A stretch of DNA of 8,589 nt from Desulfocicer vacuolatum DSM 3385. GTDB taxonomy: Bacteria > Desulfobacterota > Desulfobacteria > Desulfobacterales > SURF-7. Where the stretch lies: assembly GCA_945870015.1 (NCBI GenBank), contig CAMBQS010000134.1, positions 1 through 8,589 on the forward strand. The letters run 5' to 3'. The position numbers and the translations under genes are program-made. Position 1 is the first letter of the stretch. Each line of letters begins with the position of its first letter. The notes under the pieces are model-generated. The model saw only the letters and a list, made by a program, of their open reading frames with translations. It did no database searches and was not told the DNA's origin. This document shows positions 1 through 6,198 of this stretch, in pieces.

Positions 1-2
1 AT

Positions 3-1088
3 GAGCTTCAACAGTCTGCTGAATCTGCTGTTCGAAACCGGCTTCAGGAGTTGGAAACCCGAATGGAAAAAAACAACATCCCCAATCCAAAACCCGAAGC
101 GGCTGTACTCTCCCTTTCCATTCAAACCGGTGGTATCCTTTGCATGATAGGAGGAAAAGAGTTTTCCCGGAGTTCCTATAACCGTGCCATGACAGCGAAA
201 AGACAACCCGGTTCAGCCTTTAAGCCGATTCTGTACGCCTGTGCAGTGGAACAGGGATTCCCCCAGAACATGCTCTTGCTGGATTCACCCGTTGCTTTTT
301 CCACACCCGGGGATTCTCCTCCCTGGGAACCTGAAAATTTTTCCAGGGACTATATGGGGGAAATCACATTGCGCAAAGCGCTTGCCTTTTCCAAAAATAT
401 ACCGGCAGTCCGGTTGATGGAAAAATTGGGGGTATCTTCTGTTTCAAGATTTGCCGCCTCCCTTGGAATTCAATCTCGGCTTCATTCATACCTCTCCCTT
501 GCACTGGGTACGGCGGAAATGACACTTCTGGAACTCACGGCTGCCTATTCCGTATTCCCAAACCAGGGCAAACTGATCAAACCCTTTGCAATCACCGAGA
601 TTCAGGATCGGCGTGGGAGAATGATCTGGCGTGCAAAACCCCAAAAATCAATTGCCATGTCCAGGGTCGGTGCCGCCATCATTACCGATATGCTGAACGG
701 GGTCATTCTGGAAGGAACAGGCCAGAAAGCAAAATCTCTGCGGCAGCCTATCGCCGGTAAAACAGGAACAACCAATCAATATAAAGATGCGCTGTTTATC
801 GGATTTTCACCCTCTGTAACCACCGGAGTCTGGGTTGGTCAAGATTCTTCTGTAACACTGGGAAATGGAGAAACCGGAGCAAAGGCAGCCCTGCCGATCT
901 GGATGGATGTCATGCAACATGCCGAGTCCGGATCTTCAGGACGCTCTTTTGATATACCGGATGAAACCGTAAGGGTGAGGATGGATCCAACAAGCGGAAA
1001 CCCGGTATCTGAAACCACTCCTGATTCGGTGAATGCCTTGTTCAAAAAAGGAACCGAACCGAAAAAAAACATCTCCCCTTCCGACTAA
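3..1088 (+). CDS. Class A penicillin-binding protein, C-terminal transpeptidase part (5' end outside window)
   Basis: This is the 3' part of a bifunctional peptidoglycan synthase; the transpeptidase domain cross-links stem peptides in the periplasm. The reading frame is already open at base 3, and the residues there (ELQQSAESAVRNRL) look like the linker after a glycosyltransferase domain. The TTG at 51 is therefore unlikely to be the start, and the N-terminal half lies to the left. All three penicillin-binding motifs are visible: SxxK as Ser-Ala-Phe-Lys inside RQPGSAFKP (Ser codon 213-215), SxN as Ser-Lys-Asn (390-398), and KTG inside GKTGTTNQYKDA (759-767). The order and spacing are normal for PBP1A. 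The C-terminus ends with a short polar tail and stop TAA at 1086. No convincing terminator follows. It is a housekeeping gene with no functional link to the downstream operon. Family assignment is secure; calling it mrcA/PBP1A specifically is an inference. Confidence 0.93.
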   Translation, partial: ELQQSAESAVRNRLQELETRMEKNNIPNPKPEAAVLSLSIQTGGILCMIGGKEFSRSSYNRAMTAKRQPGSAFKPILYACAVEQGFPQNMLLLDSPVAFSTPGDSPPWEPENFSRDYMGEITLRKALAFSKNIPAVRLMEKLGVSSVSRFAASLGIQSRLHSYLSLALGTAEMTLLELTAAYSVFPNQGKLIKPFAITEIQDRRGRMIWRAKPQKSIAMSRVGAAIITDMLNGVILEGTGQKAKSLRQPIAGKTGTTNQYKDALFIGFSPSVTTGVWVGQDSSVTLGNGETGAKAALPIWMDVMQHAESGSSGRSFDIPDETVRVRMDPTSGNPVSETTPDSVNALFKKGTEPKKNISPSD

Positions 1089-1138
1089 GCCACAATTTGC
1101 CGGAAATTGAAAATTCAACCATTTTTTCCAAAAGCGAT

Positions 1139-1167
1139 TTGACACCCTCTGACTTCTTCCTTATAGT
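1139..1167 (+). promoter_or_regulatory. Predicted sigma70-type promoter of the TetR-family gene
   Basis: A perfect -35 box TTGACA (1139-1144) is followed after exactly 17 bases by TATAGT (1162-1167), one mismatch from the -10 consensus. The expected transcription start is near 1174, about 75 bases before the regulator's ATG at 1248. A TTGGTT hexamer at 1180-1185, just after the expected start, matches the core of the operator half-site at 1971-1992 and could mean weak autoregulation. That last point is speculative. Confidence 0.6.
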
Positions 1168-1247
1168 CCATTACCTGACTTGGTTCACGTTTCCGATAAC
1201 AATTCACAATCCAGTATCGAGTTAAAAAATAATGAGGAAACAATTTC

Positions 1248-1871
1248 ATGTGCTGCATAAGGAAAAAAAAGAAGCAAGAAGAAAAAAGCCGGGAAATGAA
1301 AATCAGATTGATTGAAGCAACCCTGATCTGCCTTCAGGAGCGCGGATACCATGGAACCTCTATTTCAGAAATCCTGAACCGGGCCGGTGTTTCCAGAGGT
1401 GCGTGGCGACATCATTATAACAACAAGAAAGAACTTGTTGCTGCAGCCGCCGAACACTTTTTAAAAGGACCGATCGCAACAGCACGGGAGATTGCACCCA
1501 GCTTTAAAAATCGAAGCAACCTGCTGATTGAGGTTGTGGACTATATCTGGAAAAATTATTATCAGGGAACCTACCGTGATATCTGGCTTGAATTCAATGT
1601 TGCCTGCCGTACCGATGAAGAGTTGCGGCAACGTCTGAAACCGGTAATCAAACATTTTTTTGATTCTCTGGATGAACTCTGGCGGGAACATTTTTCAACA
1701 GTTGATGATCGCTCCGGAACCATCGAAACCCTCATGAACCTGACACTCTATTCCATGCGGGGCATGGCGATCCAGTCCATTGTTCTGGATGAACCGGATT
1801 ATTATCAAACACTCCGAAACCAATGGATCAAAATAGTGTCCCCTCTGATTATGGTTCGAAAAGACACATGA
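1248..1871 (+). CDS. TetR/AcrR-family transcriptional regulator
   Basis: A 207-residue one-component regulator, the usual TetR-family length. The N-terminal DNA-binding domain is clear: a first helix around residues 15-32 (MKIRLIEATLICLQERG) and the helix-turn-helix around 39-62, with the family signature ISEILNRAGVSRGAW followed by HHYNNKKEL (Trp in place of the more common Phe/Tyr turn residues). The rest is a helical ligand-binding and dimerisation domain with no recognisable ligand signature. The first 15 residues are Cys- and Lys-rich (MCCIRKKKKQ); a later start at Met17 (1296) is possible, but GAGGA at 1232-1236 favours 1248. It has its own promoter at 1139-1167 and lies directly upstream of a promoter carrying a perfect palindrome, on the same strand as the catabolic genes. 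I infer that it represses that operon and is released by a pathway substrate or acyl-CoA. The effector is unknown. Confidence 0.92.
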   Translation: MCCIRKKKKQEEKSREMKIRLIEATLICLQERGYHGTSISEILNRAGVSRGAWRHHYNNKKELVAAAAEHFLKGPIATAREIAPSFKNRSNLLIEVVDYIWKNYYQGTYRDIWLEFNVACRTDEELRQRLKPVIKHFFDSLDELWREHFSTVDDRSGTIETLMNLTLYSMRGMAIQSIVLDEPDYYQTLRNQWIKIVSPLIMVRKDT

Positions 1872-1937
1872 AACAGAGCAACCTGCTTAGGCCATTTTTT
1901 CTTCTCATAACATCCCTGATTGTCTTAAAACAAATGA

Positions 1938-1967
1938 TTGACAAAAAAATAAAACTCTGGCTTTATA
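1938..1967 (+). promoter_or_regulatory. Predicted sigma70-type promoter of the dehydratase/glycyl-radical operon
   Basis: A perfect -35 box TTGACA (1938-1943) is followed by a -10 region read either as CTTTAT (1961-1966, spacing 17) or TTTATA (1962-1967, spacing 18). The surrounding sequence is very A/T-rich, as expected for a strong promoter. The start of transcription should fall near 1973-1976, inside the palindrome at 1971-1992, giving a leader of about 65 bases before the first gene at 2040. The other gaps in the operon show no comparably good promoter, so this one probably serves all five genes. Confidence 0.65.
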
Positions 1968-1970
1968 AAA

Positions 1971-1992
1971 AAACAAACCAATTGGTTTGTTT
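1971..1992. promoter_or_regulatory. Perfect 22-bp palindrome, probable TetR-type operator
   Basis: The half-site AAACAAACCAA is followed without a spacer by its exact reverse complement; symmetry breaks at 1970/1993. The palindrome begins a few bases after the -10 box and covers the expected transcription start, so a bound repressor dimer would block initiation. Length, symmetry and position fit a TetR-family operator, and a TetR gene ends 99 bases upstream. Which protein binds it is an inference. A role as an RNA hairpin is less likely because transcription would start within it. Confidence 0.75.
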
Positions 1993-2039
1993 CTTTAAAA
2001 AACAATACACCATACCCAAAAAATCGAGGAGTATCGTAC

Positions 2040-3158
2040 ATGGAACATATCGGCATTTTTAAACAAATTGTTTCAAACCCCTATGAATATGCCCAAAACT
2101 GGAAAGAGAAAACAGGGGGAAAGGTGATCGGAAATTTTTGTTCTTACACACCGGAAGAGCTGATTACGGCTGCGGGCGCCCTTCCGTTTCGAATTTTAGG
2201 CTCCGGAGCAACGATTTCCAAAGCAAACGCATTTTTGCAGGCATATAGTTGCAGCCTTGTTCGTGGCGCACTGGAAGACTCCTTGGAAGGGCGCCTGAAT
2301 TTTCTGGATGGAACGGTTTTTCCGCATACCTGTGACTCCATTCAGCGTTTGTCCGATATCTGGAGGATGAATACAAATTATGCATTTCATGCGGATCTGA
2401 TCATGCCGGTTAAACTAGATACGGAGAGTTCCGAACAATACATGATTTCGGTCATCCGGAAATTCAGGAAAGACCTGGAAACCGGTTTTGGAGTCCGGAT
2501 AACCGATGAGATGCTCCAAAAAGCGATCCAGACATCCAACCAGGTTCGGAGTTCCCTTGCAACATTATATGAAATCCGAAAAAATTCACCGGAAAAAATA
2601 AAAAGCAGCGAACTCCACACTGTTTTCAAGGCATCCATGGTCATGGACCGGAGCCGGCTTGCCGATGCGCTCAGGGAACTCATCCTATTTCTTGAAAATC
2701 AAAAAGTTGCGAAAAAACCAAACACAAAACGGATTGTTCTGACCGGAGGATTGTGCAGCATGCCGGATGTCTATGATGTCATTGAATCATCGAGTGGCGC
2801 CGTGGTCTGGGATGATTTCTGCACCGGGTCAAGATACTTTGAGGGCCGGATCAAAGAAGAAGGGGATCTGGAAAAAAATATTGCAGAGCGGTATATCAGC
2901 CGGATTGTCTGCCCGGCCAAGCATTCCGGAATATATGCAAGAGGAAACTACCTCCTGGAAAAAATCAGGGAAAACCATGCAGATGGTGTCATCTTTGTAT
3001 TTTTGAAATTCTGTGACCCTCATTCCTTTGATTACCCTTATATGAAAGAGATGCTTGATAAAGAAGGCATTCCCAGCATGCTGTTTGAGATTGAAGAGCA
3101 AGCTTCTTCCGGAGGCCAGCTTCAAACCAGATGTGAAGCGTTTATGGAGATGCTGTAA
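2040..3158 (+). CDS. 2-hydroxyacyl-CoA dehydratase / benzoyl-CoA reductase-type subunit, BcrC-like
   Basis: A 372-residue iron-sulfur subunit of the 2-hydroxyacyl-CoA dehydratase D-component family, which also includes the BcrC/BzdN subunits of class I benzoyl-CoA reductase. With its partner it would take electrons from an ATP-driven activase and do a one-electron (ketyl-type) reduction on an acyl-CoA. Family marks are GKVIGNFCSYTPEELITAAG near residue 27, the SCSLVRGALE segment (Cys71), FPHTCDSIQRLSDIW (Cys98) and FLKFCDPHSF (Cys325). By comparison with the family I infer that Cys71, Cys98 and Cys325 hold a [4Fe-4S] cluster. The C-terminus has the usual TRxEAFxEML ending. The start at 2040 is set by GAGGAG at 2026-2031, eight bases upstream. 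It is the first gene of the operon. The wording of its motifs is closer to benzoyl-CoA-reductase types than to HgdB, but sequence by eye cannot settle dehydratase versus ring reductase. Confidence 0.9.
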   Translation: MEHIGIFKQIVSNPYEYAQNWKEKTGGKVIGNFCSYTPEELITAAGALPFRILGSGATISKANAFLQAYSCSLVRGALEDSLEGRLNFLDGTVFPHTCDSIQRLSDIWRMNTNYAFHADLIMPVKLDTESSEQYMISVIRKFRKDLETGFGVRITDEMLQKAIQTSNQVRSSLATLYEIRKNSPEKIKSSELHTVFKASMVMDRSRLADALRELILFLENQKVAKKPNTKRIVLTGGLCSMPDVYDVIESSSGAVVWDDFCTGSRYFEGRIKEEGDLEKNIAERYISRIVCPAKHSGIYARGNYLLEKIRENHADGVIFVFLKFCDPHSFDYPYMKEMLDKEGIPSMLFEIEEQASSGGQLQTRCEAFMEML

Positions 3159-3267
3159 ATGGTTGGCCGGTTTGCCGGTTGACCAGTTTATTTACTAAGG
3201 GATTAGATTGTTTTTCGGGCTAACGGGCTAACCGGCATATCGGAAAACGGATACGAGGAGAAAAACC
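3159..3267 (+). repeat. Intergenic region with two short tandem duplications that can pair
   Basis: The 109-base gap between the two dehydratase subunits is the longest inside the operon, although these partners are normally tightly spaced. It holds GCCGGTTT/GCCGGTTG in tandem (3166-3181) and an exact 8-bp tandem repeat CGGGCTAA (3216-3231). TGCCGGTT (3173-3180) is complementary to AACCGGCA (3230-3237), giving a possible 8-bp stem with a long A/T-rich loop. There is no T-run after it, so it is not a terminator. It could be a decayed dispersed repeat or an RNA structure that tunes expression of the second subunit. GAGGAG at 3255-3260 is the ribosome binding site of the next gene. Confidence 0.6.
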
Positions 3268-4506
3268 ATGACATCGACGGAAAAAATAAAAGATCCGGAA
3301 AAAGAAAAACGAAAAATCAAGTCTGATAAAAAAATGAGAGACCTCATGACAGCATACTATATTGAGGCCAAAACCCCTAAGGAGCAAACCGGAAAAAAAA
3401 TCGCATGGATTACCAGCGGTGGACCGGTTGAACCCCTTCAAGTAATGGATATCATCCCGGTCTATCCGGAAAATTACGGAGCCATGATCGGCGCCAGTAA
3501 AATGGGGGTTGAACTTTGTGAAAAAGCCGAGCAGATGGGATACTCCAGCGACCTCTGTTCCTATGCACGGGCGGATATTGCCTGCTCAACCGTAAATGGA
3601 GGCCCCATCGGCGGACTTCCGGAACCGGACATGCTGGTCTGCTGCAACAATATCTGCGGAACGGTTTTAAAATGGTACGAGGTGCAGGCCCGTTATTATA
3701 AAGTCCCTCTGTTCATTCTGGATACTCCCATCTGCCATACGGAATACAATCCGGATATGAAGAAGTATGTAACCACACAGATCCAGGAATATATCGACTT
3801 TCTTGAAAAAATATGCGGCAAGCGGTTTGATTACGACCGCATGACGGAAGTGGGAAAATTATCTATCCAGGGGCAAAGACTCTGGCAGGAGATTCTGGAT
3901 ACCACCATGAACCGTCCCGCGCCCATGACCTGTTTTGATGCATTTTTTCATCTCGCCATGATTGTTACCTTGCGTGGAACAAAGATCGCCGTGGATTTTT
4001 ATGAATCTTTGCTTGCGGAAATGAAAGACCGTATTGCCCAGGGGATTGGAATGCTGGCCGAGGAAAAATACCGTCTGGTCTGGGATAACCTGCCGGTCTG
4101 GTATCGATTGCGATGGCTGTCCAATAAGTTTGCTTCTCATTCCGCCTGTCTGGTGGCAGACACCTATACCTCCGGATGGTGCAGTTCCATGCAATACCTG
4201 GATGAAAATGATTTTCTGGGTTCACTGGCGGAAATGTATACCCGGATTTTCCTGAACACCGGAACCGACATCATGGCAGACAACATTGTCAAAATGATTG
4301 AAAAATATGATGCTGACGGCGTGGTATTTCATTCCAACAGAAGCTGCAAGCCCTATTCGCTTGGGCAATATGACATTCAGAGAATCATCCAGGAAAAGGT
4401 TGGCATCCCCACCCTGATGATCGAGGCTGACATGTCGGATGAACGGAATTTTTCCGAAAGCCAGATCGAAACGCGGATTGATGCGTTTATTGAAATGCTG
4501 AAGTAG
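3268..4506 (+). CDS. 2-hydroxyacyl-CoA dehydratase / benzoyl-CoA reductase-type subunit, BcrB-like
   Basis: A 412-residue second iron-sulfur subunit, homologous to but distinct from the upstream one, and the likely heterodimer partner. The first 25 residues are Lys/Glu-rich and probably a flexible or helical extension. Then follow the BcrB/BzdO-type marks: AWITSGGPVEPLQVMDIIPVY (residues 46-66), a GAMIGASKMGVELCE segment, DLCSYARAD (Cys97), CCNNICG (Cys130), HSNRSCKPYSLGQYDI (Cys360) and a C-terminal TRIDAFIEML. By family comparison I infer that Cys97, Cys130 and Cys360 bind the [4Fe-4S] cluster. The start at 3268 has GAGGAG seven bases upstream. Length and motif wording fit BcrB/BzdO-like proteins, but related 2-hydroxyacyl-CoA dehydratases share them. 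The substrate is unknown. It would act in the cytoplasm with the activase encoded 47 bases downstream. Confidence 0.9.
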   Translation: MTSTEKIKDPEKEKRKIKSDKKMRDLMTAYYIEAKTPKEQTGKKIAWITSGGPVEPLQVMDIIPVYPENYGAMIGASKMGVELCEKAEQMGYSSDLCSYARADIACSTVNGGPIGGLPEPDMLVCCNNICGTVLKWYEVQARYYKVPLFILDTPICHTEYNPDMKKYVTTQIQEYIDFLEKICGKRFDYDRMTEVGKLSIQGQRLWQEILDTTMNRPAPMTCFDAFFHLAMIVTLRGTKIAVDFYESLLAEMKDRIAQGIGMLAEEKYRLVWDNLPVWYRLRWLSNKFASHSACLVADTYTSGWCSSMQYLDENDFLGSLAEMYTRIFLNTGTDIMADNIVKMIEKYDADGVVFHSNRSCKPYSLGQYDIQRIIQEKVGIPTLMIEADMSDERNFSESQIETRIDAFIEMLK

Positions 4507-4553
4507 CTGACTTTCGATCTCTGATAACATTTGTATGAAATAAGAGGATTTTT

Positions 4554-5321
4554 ATGATAACAGCAGGTATCGATGTCGGTTCCATAAGCGCTAAGGCCGC
4601 AATCATACAGGACCATAAACTTCTGGGAGCATGTGTTATCCTGACCGGATACAACTCCCGGAATGCAGGCAGGCAGGTTTTTGATCAAATCCTGTCGGAA
4701 CTGGGAATAGCTGCTTCCCAGATTGATAAAATCATTGCCACCGGATATGGCAGAAACAGCATTGAATTCGCCGATAAAGCGGTCACGGAAATAACCTGCC
4801 ATGCTGCCGGAGCCAATTTTTTAAATCCGGAAATCCGATCCATTATTGATATCGGAGGACAGGACAGTAAAGCCATTGTAATCAACGATAAGGGAAAAGT
4901 TCAGGATTTTTCCATGAATGACAAGTGCGCTGCCGGAACCGGAAGATTTCTGGAAGTCATGGCACGCGCCCTGGAAGTTGATCTGGACGCATTTGGCGAA
5001 TTATCGCTGCAGGCAGATAACGTCGCTTCGATCAGCAGTTTGTGTACGGTCTTTGCGGAATCCGAAGTGATCTCCCTGATTGCAAAGGGAGAAAAACGGG
5101 AAAACATCATTGCTGGAATTCATGCATCCATTGGCTCCAGGGTAATGGCCATGGGAAAAAGGATCGGTATTACTTCTCCGGTCATGATGACCGGAGGTGT
5201 GGCCAAAAATATCGGGGTAGTCAAAGCACTGGAAGAAAAATTCAATACACCGATCATTGTATCCGCACACGCACAGGTAAACGGAGCCATCGGAGCGGCA
5301 TTGATCGCATCCACTCTATAA
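4554..5321 (+). CDS. ATP-dependent activase of 2-hydroxyacyl-CoA dehydratase (HgdC/BadF/BcrA family)
   Basis: A 255-residue protein of the ASKHA ATPase fold that hydrolyses ATP to drive a low-potential electron into the two-subunit dehydratase or reductase encoded upstream. Visible are the phosphate-1 loop GIDVGSISAKAAI (residues 5-17), DIGGQDSKAI (99-108), the cluster-bearing segment NDKCAAGTGRFLEVMA (Cys125), SSLCTVFAESEVISL (Cys164), and the adenosine-side MTGGVAKNIGV (212-222). Cys125 and Cys164 are the two cysteines that bridge one [4Fe-4S] cluster across the homodimer in this family. Length matches the HgdC-type homodimeric activase (about 260 residues). Only one such gene is present, unlike class I benzoyl-CoA reductases with two different ATPase subunits. 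AAGAGGA at 4542-4548 is five bases from the ATG. No second activase or ferredoxin is visible in the window. Confidence 0.94.
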   Translation: MITAGIDVGSISAKAAIIQDHKLLGACVILTGYNSRNAGRQVFDQILSELGIAASQIDKIIATGYGRNSIEFADKAVTEITCHAAGANFLNPEIRSIIDIGGQDSKAIVINDKGKVQDFSMNDKCAAGTGRFLEVMARALEVDLDAFGELSLQADNVASISSLCTVFAESEVISLIAKGEKRENIIAGIHASIGSRVMAMGKRIGITSPVMMTGGVAKNIGVVKALEEKFNTPIIVSAHAQVNGAIGAALIASTL

Positions 5322-5347
5322 CAGAATAAAAACTAAGGAGAACAAGT

Positions 5348-6112
5348 ATGAGCAATCTGTCCTACCAACTGGATGATAAGGTCTTTCTGGTAACCGGCGG
5401 CAGCCGGGGAATCGGTCTTGAAATTGCCGGACTGCTTCTTGCGCAGAATGCAAAAGTGGTCATCTGCGGCCGCAAACAGGAAGGACTTGATGCAGCAAAA
5501 GAAAAATTACAGGCTGAAAAAAACCGGCTTCTTGCTGTTCAGACGCACATCGGCAAAGATGAAGATGTGGACAACCTGCTGAAACAGACGATCTCTTCTT
5601 TTGGCCGGCTGGACGGACTGATCAATAATGTCGGTATGAATATCGTCACTTCTGTACTGGATGCCGACCCATCTCTATGGCAAAAAATTATCGATTCAAA
5701 CCTTACCGGAACCTTCCGCTGCTCTCAGAAAGCCGGTAAAATCATGCGGGAGAACAAAACCGGTAAAATTGTCAGCATCACCTCCATCGCTGCCAGGCGT
5801 TCTGCACCGGCCATGGGAATCTATGGAATCGCAAAAGCTGGAATTGAAATGATGACCAAGGTACTGGCCATGGAACTGGCCCCATTCAACGTCCAGGTGA
5901 ATGCAGTCGCTCCATGCATGGTGAAAACCGATTTCAGCAAATTCTTCTGGTCCAATGAGGATATCCGGAAAGAGATCGTGAAAACCATACCCCTCGGAAG
6001 AATACCGGACCCCATCGATATTGCGCATCCAACCCTGTTTTTATGTTCTCCGGGAGCTGATTTTATCACCGGCCAAACCATCATGGTGGACGGAGGGGCA
6101 TCCGCGGTTTAA
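5348..6112 (+). CDS. Short-chain dehydrogenase/reductase (classical, FabG-like)
   Basis: A 254-residue cytoplasmic NAD(P)-dependent oxidoreductase with all classical motifs: TGGSRGIG (residues 16-23) for cofactor binding, NNVG (93-96), and the catalytic tetrad Asn118, Ser146, Tyr159 and Lys163 in YGIAK. The C-terminus has the usual GQTIMVDGG. Arg20 and the GRK after the second strand (41-43) suggest NADP(H), though this is only inferred. The common PG after the sixth strand reads PC (Pro189-Cys190). AAGGAG at 5335-5340 lies seven bases before the ATG, and the gap to the activase gene is only 26 bases, so it is in the operon. In this setting it may interconvert a hydroxy- and keto-acyl-CoA or a free alcohol and ketone; BadH, in alicyclic acyl-CoA breakdown, is a dehydrogenase of this family. 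It could also be a 3-oxoacyl-ACP reductase, which the context makes less likely. Confidence 0.93.
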   Translation: MSNLSYQLDDKVFLVTGGSRGIGLEIAGLLLAQNAKVVICGRKQEGLDAAKEKLQAEKNRLLAVQTHIGKDEDVDNLLKQTISSFGRLDGLINNVGMNIVTSVLDADPSLWQKIIDSNLTGTFRCSQKAGKIMRENKTGKIVSITSIAARRSAPAMGIYGIAKAGIEMMTKVLAMELAPFNVQVNAVAPCMVKTDFSKFFWSNEDIRKEIVKTIPLGRIPDPIDIAHPTLFLCSPGADFITGQTIMVDGGASAV

Positions 6113-6143
6113 TCAATCGTTCTTAACCGGATCTCTTTGTCTG

Positions 6144-6160
6144 CCTGAAACGGTTTCAGG
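6144..6160 (+). promoter_or_regulatory. Perfect hairpin or small palindrome upstream of the glycyl radical enzyme gene
   Basis: CCTGAAA (6144-6150), a three-base loop CGG and TTTCAGG (6154-6160) form a perfect 7-bp stem. It lies in the 86-base gap between the dehydrogenase and the glycyl radical enzyme gene, 38 bases before the ATG. No T-run follows, so it is not an intrinsic terminator. It could be an mRNA processing or stability element that sets the level of the downstream gene, or a protein-binding site. It does not resemble the operator at 1971-1992 closely. Confidence 0.5.
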
Positions 6161-6183
6161 GCCGTAAACCAACAAGACCATGC

Positions 6184-6190
6184 AAGGAGG
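6184..6190 (+). promoter_or_regulatory. Strong ribosome binding site that decides the glycyl radical enzyme start
   Basis: AAGGAGG is a full-strength Shine-Dalgarno sequence eight bases before the ATG at 6199. An ATG at 6180 is in another frame, and the frame of 6199 has no earlier ATG, GTG or TTG after the stop at 6124, so 6199 is the start. Confidence 0.8.
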
Positions 6191-6198
6191 CAATATCA

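Noticed and set aside
51..1088. Complete short penicillin-binding protein starting at TTG 51
   Set aside because: The frame is open upstream to base 3 with sensible linker residues, and no ribosome binding site fits; the gene is cut by the window edge.
1098..1128. Inverted TTGAA/TTCAA with a nearby T-run after the penicillin-binding protein gene as a terminator
   Set aside because: A five-base stem with a two-base loop is not stable, and the T-run does not directly follow.
1877..1900. AGCA-ACC-TGCT followed by a T-run after the TetR gene as a terminator
   Set aside because: The stem is only four base pairs and the T-run begins seven bases after it; too weak to call.
1823..2062. A 79-codon + strand frame across the end of the TetR gene, the promoter and the start of the first dehydratase subunit
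   Set aside because: It covers the promoter and palindrome, has no ribosome binding site, and its Lys-rich product simply reflects A-rich non-coding DNA.
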